This document shows, piece after piece, positions 45,097-53,917 of a stretch of 64,000 nucleotides of DNA (the first letter of the stretch is position 1; each line of letters begins with the position of its first letter). Below the pieces are notes generated by a model. The model was not told the origin of the DNA, ran no database searches, and saw only the letters and a program-made list of their open reading frames with translations. Where the stretch lies: the NCBI GenBank assembly GCA_019694435.1, contig JAIBBZ010000016.1, positions 59,834 to 123,833 on the forward strand, written 5' to 3'. A program made the position numbers and the translations under genes. This stretch comes from Pirellulales bacterium. Its GTDB lineage: Bacteria > Planctomycetota > Planctomycetia > Pirellulales > JAEUIK01.

Positions 45097-46389
45097 ATGC
45101 AGCCTGCTCCCAAAATCCTGATCCGCGGTGGTCGCGTCATCGATCCGTCGCAAGGGCTCGATCGCGTGACGAATGTGCTCTTGGCCGAAGGCAAAATCGT
45201 CGGCTACGACGTCTCGCCCAACGGCCAGGACGTGATCCTCGACGCGACCGACAAGATCGTCGCGCCGGGGCTGATCGACATGCACGTCCATTTGCGCGAG
45301 CCGGGCCGCGAAGAGGACGAGACGATCGCCACCGGGACCGCGGCCGCCGTGGCGGGGGGCTTCACGGCCGTGGCCTGCATTCCCAACACCGAACCGCCGA
45401 TCGATACCCAGGCCACGGTCGAGTTCGTGCAGCATCAGGCAGCGCGGGCCGACAACTGTCACGTCTATATCGTCGCGTGCGTGAGCAAGAACCGCGAGGG
45501 CAAGGAGCTGGCCGAGATCGGGCAGCTCGTCCGCGCGGGCGCCATCGCTTTCAGCGACGACGGCGCGCCGGTCTACGACGCCGAATTGATGCGCCGGGCG
45601 TTCGAATACGCGCAAATGTTCGACAAGCCCATCTTGAACCACGCCGAAGTGCGCGAGTTGACGCACGGCGGCGTGATGCACGAGGGCCTGGTTTCGTTGA
45701 TGTTGGGGCTGGCCGGCATGCCGGCGGCGGCCGAAGACGTCATGGTCAGCCGCGACATCGCCCTGGCCGAAGCCACGGGCGGGCGCATTCACGTCATGCA
45801 CATCTCGACGGCCGGGGCGGTCGACATCGTCCGCCGCGCCAAACGCCGCGGCATCCGCGTGACGACCGAAATCTGTCCCCATCACTTCACGCTCACCGAC
45901 CAGGCCCTGCGCTCGTTCGACTCGAACTTCAAGATGAGCCCTCCGTTGCGGACTCGCGCCGACGTCGATGCCTGCATCGAGGGGCTCAAGGACGGCACGA
46001 TCGATTGCCTCGTGACGGATCACGCGCCGCACGCGCAAGAAAAGAAGATGCAGGAGCTCGATCGGGCCCCGTTCGGCATCGTGGGCCTGGAAACGGCCCT
46101 GGGGCTCGTGGCGACCTACCTGGTCGAGCCCGGCCATCTCGACTGGCCCGCGGCCATCGCCAAGCTGACGATCAACCCCGCCAGGGTGCTCGGCGTCGCC
46201 AAGGGCAGCCTGCAAATCGGTGCCGATGCGGACGTGACGATCATCGATCCCCAGGCGGAATGGATCGTCGATCCGCGCAAGTTCCGCTCGCGCAGCAAGA
46301 ACACGCCCTATGCCGGCTGGGAACTGCGCGGTCGGGCCGAAACGACCATCGTCGCCGGCCGTATCAAATATCAAGCCGAACGGCTGTAG
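45097..46389 (+). CDS. pyrC: dihydroorotase
   Basis: 430 residues, the type I (CAD-like) amidohydrolase. It cyclises carbamoylaspartate to dihydroorotate using two zinc ions. DMHVHLREPGREEDET holds the HxH metal ligands, AFSDDGAPVYD and ILNHAEV the substrate and metal positions, IHVMHISTAGAVDIV and TEICPHHFTLTD the later His, and DCLVTDHAPHA the catalytic Asp. ADVTIIDPQAEWIVD closes the barrel. It is in an operon with pyrB. Confidence 0.95.
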   Translation: MQPAPKILIRGGRVIDPSQGLDRVTNVLLAEGKIVGYDVSPNGQDVILDATDKIVAPGLIDMHVHLREPGREEDETIATGTAAAVAGGFTAVACIPNTEPPIDTQATVEFVQHQAARADNCHVYIVACVSKNREGKELAEIGQLVRAGAIAFSDDGAPVYDAELMRRAFEYAQMFDKPILNHAEVRELTHGGVMHEGLVSLMLGLAGMPAAAEDVMVSRDIALAEATGGRIHVMHISTAGAVDIVRRAKRRGIRVTTEICPHHFTLTDQALRSFDSNFKMSPPLRTRADVDACIEGLKDGTIDCLVTDHAPHAQEKKMQELDRAPFGIVGLETALGLVATYLVEPGHLDWPAAIAKLTINPARVLGVAKGSLQIGADADVTIIDPQAEWIVDPRKFRSRSKNTPYAGWELRGRAETTIVAGRIKYQAERL

Positions 46390-46447
46390 GCTCACACGGC
46401 CGGCCGCGGCACGGCGCGCGCTCGGACCGCAGAGGAGAACCGCCGCC

Positions 46448-47083
46448 GTGGCCTTGCTGATCGACGGCTACAACCTGCTGCACGCCTCGGGAATTCTGCC
46501 GCAGGGGCTCGGGCCGGCGACGCTCGAACGGTCGCGACAGGCCCTGTTGAACTTCCTGGCCAATTCGTTGCCCGCGCAAGAACTGCCCCGAACCACCGTG
46601 GTGTTCGATGCCCGCGAAGCCCCGCGCGGTCTGGCCCGGGAAGTGAAACACGCGGGCATCACGGTCAAATTCGCGGCGCCCGACGGCGACGCCGACCGGC
46701 TCATCGAGGAACTGATCCGCCGCGATTCTGCGCCGCGGCGGCTGACGGTCGTTTCGAGCGATCACCGCCTGCAGCGCGCCGCGCGTCGCCGCGGCGCCAC
46801 GGCCGTCGACAGCGATGTGTGGTTCGTCGCCGCGCTGCGGGCCCGCGCGGCGCGCGGCCATCAAGCGCTGGGTGCGGCCGCAGCGGCGCCTCCGCAGCGA
46901 TTGACGCCTGCCGAGGTGGCCTACTGGATGAGCGAGTTCTACGGGCGCGAATCGAGCGGCGCGTCACCCGCGGCCGATGCCCGCCCCCATCGCGCACCCG
47001 GCGAGGACGAGAAACCGACCGATGTGGCTAACGAAGAGCGAATATTTCCGCCCGGCTACGGCGAGGATTTGCTCGACGAATGA
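46448..47083 (+). CDS. NYN-domain (YacP-like) protein
   Basis: 211 residues from a GTG at 46448, with AGAGGAG about 10 bases before it. The NYN/PIN-type nuclease-like fold begins ALLIDGYNLLHASG (acid and Asn/His), with TTVVFDAREAP and LTVVSSDHRLQRAARRRGATAVDSDVWF giving the further acidic positions. YacP-type proteins are implicated in RNA or ribosome processing. The C-terminal ~70 residues are low-complexity Ala/Pro with an acidic end. It lies 58 bases after pyrC and may be on the same transcript. Confidence 0.8.
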   Translation: MALLIDGYNLLHASGILPQGLGPATLERSRQALLNFLANSLPAQELPRTTVVFDAREAPRGLAREVKHAGITVKFAAPDGDADRLIEELIRRDSAPRRLTVVSSDHRLQRAARRRGATAVDSDVWFVAALRARAARGHQALGAAAAAPPQRLTPAEVAYWMSEFYGRESSGASPAADARPHRAPGEDEKPTDVANEERIFPPGYGEDLLDE

Positions 47084-47191
47084 ACGGCAGCCAGGGATAA
47101 TCGCGGGACATTTGACGCCCTGCGACGGGTATTTTTCGCGACGGGCGCCGTGGGCCCTATTTGCCGCGCATCAGTTCCGGGGACTCGACCG

Positions 47192-49699
47192 ATGAAGCGT
47201 TCGTGGCACTTCAAATTGTATCGCGGTCTGGCGCTGGGGCTGCTGTACGGGGCGCTGGTGCCGGTTGCCTTGCACGGCGCCGACAAGCCGCTACCGCAAC
47301 TGCCCGGCGTGCAGCGCGACGGCACCGTGTTATTGCCCAATCAATGGTCGTTGCGGCCCGCGGGCAGGCAAGTGCCCCTGGGTGATTTCCCGGTGAACAT
47401 CGCGATTCATCCGTCACAAAAATGGTTCGCGGTACTGCATGCGGGCTTCGGCGATCATGAAATCGTCACGCTCGACGCGACCACGCTGAAGGTGCTCGCG
47501 CGGGTCGTGATCGATCAGGCGTTCTACGGGCTGTGCATCTCGCCCGACGGCAATCGGCTGTTCGCCAGCGGTGGAGAATACGAGGTTGTCCATTCGTTCG
47601 CTTGCCGCGAAGGCCAGCTCAGCGACCACCGGCAACTCAAGATTGCTGATGACAAGTGGATTCCCGCGGGCCTGGCCTGTTCGGCAGACGGCCGACGCCT
47701 GTTCGTCGCCGGTACCTGGGGACACGGCATGGCAGTATGCGACCTCGCTCAATCGAAGGTCGAACGCACGGTCGCCACCGGGAAAGAATCGTACCCTTAC
47801 GCCTGTCTGCCGCTACCCGACGGAAAACGCGTGCTGGTCAGCCTGTGGGCACAGAGCCGGCTGGCGGTGATCGATGTCGACCAGGGCCGCGTGGCGGGCG
47901 AATGGCGCACCAAGGAACATCCCACGGAGATGTGTCTTTCGGCCGACGGGGCGACGTTGTACGTGGCCTGCGCGAATTCGACCTTGGTGAGCGTGCTCGA
48001 CGCCGCCTCGGGCCGGGAACTCGAGACGATCAATTGCGCGTTGTACCCGCGCGCTCCGGTGGGCAATACGCCGAACAGCCTGTGCCTGGCGGCCGAGGGC
48101 AAGCTGTTGCTGGTGGCCAATGCCGACGCCAACAATCTGGCCGTGATCAACGTGGCCGAACGCGGCCAGGCAAAACCCTTGGGCTTTGTGCCTGTCGGCT
48201 GGTATCCGACGTCGGTCCGCTATCTCCCCGAGCGCCAACAGTTGCTCGTCGCCAACGGCAAGGGACTGATCAGCAAGTCGAACACCGCCGGCCCGAATCC
48301 GAATCGCGTGGTCGATTTGAATCTCGATCAATACATCGGTGCGCTCTACAAGGGCTGTTTGACCACGATGCCGCTGCCTTCGCCCGAGCAGTTGGCCAAA
48401 TATTCGCAGCGCGCCTACCGCTGCAGCCCGCTGCGCGAAGACCTGGCCGTCACCGAAGTGCCCGAGGCCGGTAACCCGATCCCCCGGCGAGTGGGCGACC
48501 CCAGCCCGATCAAGTATTGCATTTACATCATCAAGGAGAATCGCACCTACGACCAGGTGTTCGGCGACATGCCCGAGGGCAACGGCGACCCGAACTTGTG
48601 CTTGTTTCCCGAGCAGGTAACGCCGAACCACCATCGGCTCGCGCGGCAGTTCGTGCTGCTGGACAACTTCTACGTCGACGGCGAAGTTTCGGCCGACGGG
48701 CATGAATGGTCGATGGGGGCCTACGCCACTGACTACGTCGAAAAAGTCTGGCCCCTCAACTATCGCGACAGCGAAAAGCGCAAAATCGGCTACACGAGCG
48801 AAGGCGAAAACGAACTCATCGCCCGACCGGCCAAGGGCTACATCTGGGACCGTTGCGCCGAGGCCGGGGTCAGCTATTTCAGTTTCGGCGAGTGGATCGA
48901 AAACCACAAAGATCCCAACGGTCCGGGCCGCGCCTTGTCCAAGAACCTCGAAGGCCACTTCGATCCGTTGTTTCGCAGCTTCGATTTGGACTACATGGAC
49001 ATCCGGCGGGCGGATCGCTTTATCGCCGAATTGGGCCGGTTCGAGCGCGAGGGCCAGCTCCCGCAGTTCATCGTGATGCGGTTGCCGAGCGATCACAACT
49101 CGGGCTCCGACGTCGGCAAGCCGACCCCGACCGTCTACATGGCCGACAACGACCTGGCGTTGGGCCGCGTGATCGAGGCGATTACAAAATCGAAATTCTG
49201 GCCTGAAACGGCCATTTTTGTCGTCGAGGACGATGCCCAGAATGGACCCGACCACGTCGATGCCCATCGCTCGGTGGCGCTGGTCATCAGTCCCTACACG
49301 AAACGCGGCTTTGTCGACTCGGCCATGTACTCGACGACCAGCATGCTCAGGTCGATGGAGCTGATCCTGGGGTTGGAGCCGATGAGCCAGTTCGACGCCG
49401 CGGCTCGGCCGATGTTCAACTCGTTCCAGGCCGCACGCGATCTGGGCGGTTATACGCACGTGGTGCCGAACGTCGACATGGAAGCTAAGAACGGGCCCGA
49501 TGCCTGGGGCGCGGAACTTTCGGCGACCTTCGATTTCTCGAAGGAAGATGCGGTCGACGACCTGCTATTCAACGAGGTCATTTGGCGGAACGTCAAAGGC
49601 GCCGACCAGCCGATGCCGGCCCCGGTTCGTGCTGCCTTCGTGCTGCCGCACGAGGAAGACGACGACGAAGACGAGGAGGCCGAGGAAGCAGGGGAGTAA
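47192..49699 (+). CDS. beta-propeller plus phosphoesterase (phospholipase C/acid phosphatase-like) protein
   Basis: 835 residues with a signal peptide (MKRSWHFKLYRGLALGLLYGALV, cut near LHGAD, split at the basic N-terminus). Residues ~60-400 are a YVTN-type seven-blade beta-propeller (AFYGLCISPDGNRLFASGG; LPLPDGKRVLVSLWAQSRLAVID; CLSADGATLYVACANSTLV). Residues ~430-790 are a phosphoesterase family domain (IKYCIYIIKENRTYDQVFGDM; HHRLARQFVLLDNFYVDGEVSADGHEW, split; VEDDAQNGPDHVDAHRSVALVISP). The end is acidic. Relatives are exported phospholipase C-like or acid-phosphatase-like enzymes; the substrate here is unknown. It is transcribed alone. Confidence 0.88.
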   Translation: MKRSWHFKLYRGLALGLLYGALVPVALHGADKPLPQLPGVQRDGTVLLPNQWSLRPAGRQVPLGDFPVNIAIHPSQKWFAVLHAGFGDHEIVTLDATTLKVLARVVIDQAFYGLCISPDGNRLFASGGEYEVVHSFACREGQLSDHRQLKIADDKWIPAGLACSADGRRLFVAGTWGHGMAVCDLAQSKVERTVATGKESYPYACLPLPDGKRVLVSLWAQSRLAVIDVDQGRVAGEWRTKEHPTEMCLSADGATLYVACANSTLVSVLDAASGRELETINCALYPRAPVGNTPNSLCLAAEGKLLLVANADANNLAVINVAERGQAKPLGFVPVGWYPTSVRYLPERQQLLVANGKGLISKSNTAGPNPNRVVDLNLDQYIGALYKGCLTTMPLPSPEQLAKYSQRAYRCSPLREDLAVTEVPEAGNPIPRRVGDPSPIKYCIYIIKENRTYDQVFGDMPEGNGDPNLCLFPEQVTPNHHRLARQFVLLDNFYVDGEVSADGHEWSMGAYATDYVEKVWPLNYRDSEKRKIGYTSEGENELIARPAKGYIWDRCAEAGVSYFSFGEWIENHKDPNGPGRALSKNLEGHFDPLFRSFDLDYMDIRRADRFIAELGRFEREGQLPQFIVMRLPSDHNSGSDVGKPTPTVYMADNDLALGRVIEAITKSKFWPETAIFVVEDDAQNGPDHVDAHRSVALVISPYTKRGFVDSAMYSTTSMLRSMELILGLEPMSQFDAAARPMFNSFQAARDLGGYTHVVPNVDMEAKNGPDAWGAELSATFDFSKEDAVDDLLFNEVIWRNVKGADQPMPAPVRAAFVLPHEEDDDEDEEAEEAGE

Positions 49700-50089
49700 G
49701 CGAAGCACGGAGCCTCCCGACCGCCAAGAACACGAAGTATGAAGTAAACGCGGTCGAACGTACGGCGCTCGAGAGCTGCCCGGACCGCCGCGCCGGGCCG
49801 GGCCGTCGATTGGCGAGGTGGGGGCCGACGCATTGACCTACCCGGTCGTCTGTTGAATGTGCGAGTCGCACCCGGGAGTGAGTCCAATCGGGAATTTTGC
49901 GACGGCGTGGACGAGGCACACGGCGGCGCAGGTCATTGAGAAAAGGGGCCAGCGTTGACCGCGAAGGGAGGCAAAGCGCGCACACGGGAGACCAGATCGT
50001 ACCCAAGGGGGGGACGCGGATGCGACGTCGATCTCAAGCAGGGCAAGAACGGCACGCTTGCCCCCCGTTTGCGGCTCTTTGCGATCAGA
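49700..50089. other. convergent intergenic region
   Basis: 390 bases between two convergent genes. No gene, repeat, tRNA or clear terminator was seen. Open frames here are Arg-rich shadows. Confidence 0.55.
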
Positions 50090-50956
50090 TTACCACTCTG
50101 CCATCTCCGCTCGCGCCACCTCCAGCGAGTCGCCGTGAGCTACTAGCCAATCTAAGAGCCGCTGGTAATCGCGCGCCTGCCGTTCCCGCCACGCCCTGCT
50201 CCGGCGGTATCCATCATCGAGCACGAGATGAATCAACCGCTGATTGCTGTTGGGCCGAATGAATGACTTGTAATCGGCGCCAGCCTCCAACAGCATGAGC
50301 GCAACATCGTATTGACCATGACTCGCAACTGCCGTGCTGACGGGCGTCAGAAAACTCGGGCACACGTAGTTGATATCTGCACCCCGACCGATCAGCGTCG
50401 CGATGCGCTGCTGCTTGTCATTTACGTCCTCCTGAATGACGCAGAATAGCGGTGTATCTCCGGCGCCAAGCACTTTCCCTTGGATGCGCAGGTTGGGATC
50501 TCCACCATGTGCGAACACAGCATTGAAGTACGCGGTGTCAGGCTTCATGCACACCAGGTGTGTCACGGCGTTGCCAGCGCGAACACCGCGACCAAGGGCA
50601 TCGGCACCCGTGATGATGGCGTTGGGGTCGGCGCCTTGGATCAACAGCGCTTCAAAAAACTCGAAACGGTCGTATATCAATGCCCAGAGGAGCGGAGTCG
50701 CACCGCCTTGCCCCCTGGCGTTGACGTTGACGTTGACGATCAGGCGCCCGAACGTGGCTCTGTCGTGCGATTCTATTGCACGACAGAGCGAGACCGTCGC
50801 CTCGTCAGAGAAGACCCTGTCGGCTTGTGGAGATTTGTTCCCACGCGACGCCTTTTTCAAGGCGGCTGGCTTTGCGTGACACCCCAGGCATATCGCCAGC
50901 ACGGCAAGCGGCACCACGCGACAGGCATTCGCACAGATCATTCGACTCACCGCCAT
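50090..50956 (-). CDS. ankyrin-repeat lipoprotein (copy 1)
   Basis: About 288 residues from an ATG at 50956; ATG at 50941, with GGTGAG before it, is also possible. A lipoprotein signal (CRVVPLAVLAICLGC) is followed by ankyrin units: GGATPLLWALIYDRFEFFEALLIQGADPN, GDTPLFCVIQEDVNDKQQRIATLIGRGADINY and TPVSTAVASHGQYDVALMLLEAGADY (all split here by position), about five in all. It is paralogous to the gene at 51073-51939 (shared ARGQGG, TPLLWA, AVTHLVC, HGG.PNL). GC content is lower and codon use looser than in the housekeeping neighbours. It is probably an envelope protein-interaction module, perhaps part of an acquired cassette. Confidence 0.78.
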   Translation of the reverse strand: MAVSRMICANACRVVPLAVLAICLGCHAKPAALKKASRGNKSPQADRVFSDEATVSLCRAIESHDRATFGRLIVNVNVNARGQGGATPLLWALIYDRFEFFEALLIQGADPNAIITGADALGRGVRAGNAVTHLVCMKPDTAYFNAVFAHGGDPNLRIQGKVLGAGDTPLFCVIQEDVNDKQQRIATLIGRGADINYVCPSFLTPVSTAVASHGQYDVALMLLEAGADYKSFIRPNSNQRLIHLVLDDGYRRSRAWRERQARDYQRLLDWLVAHGDSLEVARAEMAEW

Positions 50957-51072
50957 CCACACCAAGGTCGCAACAGCCGAAGCTCAAAGTCATTGTACTA
51001 GGTAAGAAAGTGCACGAGCCCTTCTTCTGCGCGCAGCCGGGAGGACTGGATGGTCCTCTGTCGTGGGGAAGG

Positions 51073-51939
51073 TCACCTGTGGCCAGAGTCTTTCCTTAGA
51101 CGCCATGCCTCGACTTCTATGCGAGCCTCTTCGAGCGACTCGCCGTGTGCTTCGAGCCATTGTTTCAGCAACTCGAAATCGGCCGCTTCTGGTCCTTGCC
51201 TGACCGTTTGACGCATTTCACTCATGACGACCATGTGCACGATGCGAACGGGCGGCTTGCCGTTTGTAATGTCAAAGGCCGCACCCGCTTCCAGCAGCGG
51301 CAACGTAACACTCGCGCTACCGGATCGCAAGAAGGCGCAATATGCAGGATTCAGTCCATCAAACCCGGCGTGATTGACGTCGGCACCAAGCGCAATAAGC
51401 TTCTTGACATTGTCGCTCCTGACGGAACGAATTGCACAATAAAGCGGGGTATCGCCCCGACCAACGCCGGGCGACTCCTTGGCGAGATTCGGGTTTCCAC
51501 CGTGACGGAATACGGCATCGAAGTACCCGGGAAAGCTCGTCTCGCATACAAGATGTGTGACCGCGGCGCCAGGTGGAATGACGCCGCGTGTGTCAAAATC
51601 GGACGTCCAAATCAGGTTCGGATCGGCACCCAGCTCCAGCAGCCGCTCAAACCGCGGCAGTTGGTTGTCGGGATACGCCCACAGCAAGGGCGTCATCCCA
51701 CCTTGGCCTCGGGCGTTCACCTCGGCGCCCGCGGCGACCAACCGCGACATCTCTTCTAGGTCGCGTCGCTCGATGGCCCGGCACAAGGCGACCACCTGAG
51801 GGTCGCGGAAATACTCCTCGGCGCGCCACCTCATCTTTTGATGGAACGAACGAAGCTGCAGCGCGTCGGGGACCTTGACGCCGCAACCCGCGACGACACA
51901 CGCTAGAAGAACGACGGGCAACGACCTTCTTGTTCGCAC
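51073..51939 (-). CDS. ankyrin-repeat lipoprotein (copy 2)
   Basis: 288 residues from a GTG at 51939 with AAGG 8 bases before it. The signal VRTRRSLPVVLLACVVAGC ends in a lipobox (VAGC) and the mature part has ankyrin units (GGMTPLLWAYPDNQLPRFERLLELGADPN, GDTPLYCAIRSVRSDNVKKLIALGADVN, split by position). The open frame continues upstream to 52074 but that part encodes an IS3-type transposase N-terminus (51958-52029), which is not part of the protein. Copies 1 and 2 are tandem on the same strand with a gap of 116 bases. Function unknown; exported interaction protein inferred. Confidence 0.78.
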   Translation of the reverse strand: MRTRRSLPVVLLACVVAGCGVKVPDALQLRSFHQKMRWRAEEYFRDPQVVALCRAIERRDLEEMSRLVAAGAEVNARGQGGMTPLLWAYPDNQLPRFERLLELGADPNLIWTSDFDTRGVIPPGAAVTHLVCETSFPGYFDAVFRHGGNPNLAKESPGVGRGDTPLYCAIRSVRSDNVKKLIALGADVNHAGFDGLNPAYCAFLRSGSASVTLPLLEAGAAFDITNGKPPVRIVHMVVMSEMRQTVRQGPEAADFELLKQWLEAHGESLEEARIEVEAWRLRKDSGHR

Positions 51940-51957
51940 GATTGGTACCTTGCCCGC

Positions 51958-52029
51958 GCACAACAAACCTGCGGCCGCATGACGCAGCTTCTCGATGATC
52001 TGCTCCGTCGTGTGCCTCGTCTTCTGCAT
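51958..52029 (-). mobile_element. 5' remnant of an IS3-family orfA
   Basis: On the minus strand AAAGGA precedes an ATG at 52029, and the frame reads MQKTRHTTEQIIEKLRHA, the N-terminal helix-turn-helix start of IS3-type OrfA (R[HY]TxEQIIxKLRxA). The match stops after about 24 codons, and no orfB or terminal inverted repeat is visible downstream. The remnant runs in frame into the ankyrin gene, so it is a truncated insertion sequence scar. Confidence 0.7.
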
Positions 52030-52378
52030 CGCAAGAATCCTTTCCGGGCTCACGCCCGGCCGCGATTCTCGCATTCAACGTGGGTCGGATTGAAGGGGGA
52101 AGGTCACTGCGGCCGCTGAGTTGGTACCAGAGCCGGTCCATGGCCGAGCGCCAAAAAATGGCAGCCCCACGATCGCCGCTGGCGTGCTCGAGCCAACCGA
52201 TTCGAACCAAACATCAACGTCTCGAGCAGCCCGCCAGGGCGCAAAAAGAGAACGCCTGAGGGGTACCGGGTGCTCCAACGAGGTAGAGACCTCGATAGAC
52301 CCCGACCGTCGTCGCCGACGGCCGCTCCTCAGACGTTCGTGTGCTGTAACGACGCAGCGAAGCCGCGTCAACCGCAAG
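52030..52378. other. non-coding gap between the IS remnant and tRNA-Asp
   Basis: 349 bases. No gene is supported; open frames are shadows. Near 52351-52369, GACGC...GCGTC forms a small hairpin just after the tRNA on the minus strand that could be its terminator, but it lacks a T-tract. Confidence 0.5.
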
Positions 52379-52452
<74 letters not shown>

Positions 52453-52484
52453 GGGAGGTCTCCCGGGCAGGGGACAGACCCCGA

Positions 52485-52512
52485 ATTATACTGCCGCTCT
52501 TTCGGCTCGCAA
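52485..52512 (-). promoter_or_regulatory. promoter of tRNA-Asp
   Basis: On the minus strand TTGCGA (52512-52507), a 16-base spacer and a perfect TATAAT (52490-52485). It lies about 32 bases before the tRNA 5' end. Confidence 0.7.
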
Positions 52513-52698
52513 GGCGGTCTCCGGCGGGGGGAAAACCACTGCCTGGGGCCAAGGGGTGCGAGCCATACGACCCTTACCAGAGACACCTCCGGTATCCGAT
52601 GTTCGCGCTCCGCGGCGCAGCGCCGACGGCGCCTGCACCTTTGAACTACCTTTGAACTGCAGCCGGGCTTTGCGAGCGGGCGCGCGAGGAGTTCGAGC

Positions 52699-52824
52699 AT
52701 GTGGCATTGGTACAAGCAGGCGATGCGCGAAGTGAGCCATTTTGGCACTCAAGAGTGGCTGATCTTGATGATTGTGGCGGTCGCCATCGGGTTTTTCGCA
52801 TTGCGCGGCGTTTCGCGGCGGTAA
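52699..52824 (+). CDS. 41-residue single-pass membrane protein
   Basis: Starts ATG at 52699 with GAGGAG 8 bases before it and ends TAA. The protein reads MWHWYKQAMREVSHFGTQEW at the amphipathic N-terminus, then one membrane helix (LILMIVAVAIGFFAL) and a basic RGVSRR end (a positive-inside tail). It is too short for usual gene calling. It stands 130 bases before the diguanylate cyclase gene on the same strand. No family is recognised; a small regulatory membrane protein is plausible. Confidence 0.72.
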   Translation: MWHWYKQAMREVSHFGTQEWLILMIVAVAIGFFALRGVSRR

Positions 52825-52953
52825 CGAAGAGGGCTAGGGGTGCCAGTAGCGAGCTGTGTTTTTCACCTGTCCCGGTGCGCCGGCGGCGCCCAGGCAACCT
52901 AGATTTGCAGCGTCCAAACGCGGCCCTACCGGTCGTGCTTGCCCAGTAGTCGG

Positions 52954-53895
52954 ATGGATTTCATGGGACTTTCGTTGCTTGCCATCCCGCACGTCGTTGG
53001 TCTGGCGCTGATCGCGCTGGTCGGCTATCTGGTCGGGCGGAGGCATTCCGTCGAGACGAACAGCAACACGGAGCGGAGCCGGCGCGAGCTGGCGCGCGCT
53101 CAGGCCGTTGCGGCGCAGTTAGACCAGATCGCCGCCACGATTCGTCGCGAACTCTCGCGCCACCAGTCGAGCGTGCAGCGCTTCAAGGATCGCATCGGCA
53201 CGATCGATTCCGAATTGAATGACAGCGATTGGAAGCAGTTGTGGCTCGAGGCCGAGCAGGTCCTGCATCCCACCATGCAGTTGGCCACGCGGATTTCGCA
53301 CGCCTACGACGAGTTGCGGCAGCAAACCAATATGCTGATGGCGCTGTCCGAAGTGCGGACTGACGCCCTGACCAATGTCCGCAACCGCCGGGCCATCGAA
53401 GAATCGCTCGAGATGATGTTCGGGATGCGGCTCCGCTATCAGCAGCCGTTCTCGATTGTTCTGTTCGACGTCGATCTGTTCAAGCAAATCAACGATCAAC
53501 ACGGCCACCTGCACGGTGACCAGGTGTTGCGCGAAGTGGCCCAGGTGATCGACGATCAGGCCCGTGAATCGGACATCGTGGGTCGCTTCGGCGGGGAGGA
53601 GTTTATCGCGATCCTGCCGCAAACGCGGATCGACGAGGCGATCGTGTTGGCCGAGCGCGTGCGGCGGGCCATCGAGGCCCTGCGGATCAACGGCACGACA
53701 AGCGTCACGATCAGCTGCGGAGTCGCCGAGGCCCAGGACAACGACGACGATCACACCCTGCTGAGCCGCGCCGATGCGGCGCTCTACCATGCGAAGCAGT
53801 GCGGCCGCAATCAGACGGCCATGCACGACGCCGACCAGGTGAGCCCGGTCAGCGCGGAGACCGAAGACTCCGAGCCGGCGAGCCTCGCCAGCTAG
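52954..53895 (+). CDS. membrane-anchored diguanylate cyclase
   Basis: 313 residues. One N-terminal helix (LAIPHVVGLALIALVGYLVG) is followed by a coiled-coil region (ERSRRELARAQAVAAQLDQIAATIRRELSRH, split here) and then a GGDEF domain: TDALTNVRNRRAIEE, FDVDLFKQINDQHGHLHGDQVL and RFGGEEFIAILPQ (a GGEEF variant, active in relatives). RESD lies five residues before GGEEF, an intact c-di-GMP inhibitory site. Start is ambiguous between ATG at 52954 and 52963. It is convergent with the kinase gene 23 bases later. Confidence 0.88.
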   Translation: MDFMGLSLLAIPHVVGLALIALVGYLVGRRHSVETNSNTERSRRELARAQAVAAQLDQIAATIRRELSRHQSSVQRFKDRIGTIDSELNDSDWKQLWLEAEQVLHPTMQLATRISHAYDELRQQTNMLMALSEVRTDALTNVRNRRAIEESLEMMFGMRLRYQQPFSIVLFDVDLFKQINDQHGHLHGDQVLREVAQVIDDQARESDIVGRFGGEEFIAILPQTRIDEAIVLAERVRRAIEALRINGTTSVTISCGVAEAQDNDDDHTLLSRADAALYHAKQCGRNQTAMHDADQVSPVSAETEDSEPASLAS

Positions 53896-53917
53896 ACGCT
53901 GCCCGAGCGGAGCAGCC

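Noticed and set aside
47813..49459. A 548-residue minus-strand open frame
   Set aside because: It lies entirely inside the beta-propeller phosphoesterase gene, which has clear domains.
52180..52215. GGTTCGAATC on the minus strand, resembling a tRNA T-loop
   Set aside because: No acceptor, D or anticodon stem could be formed around it.
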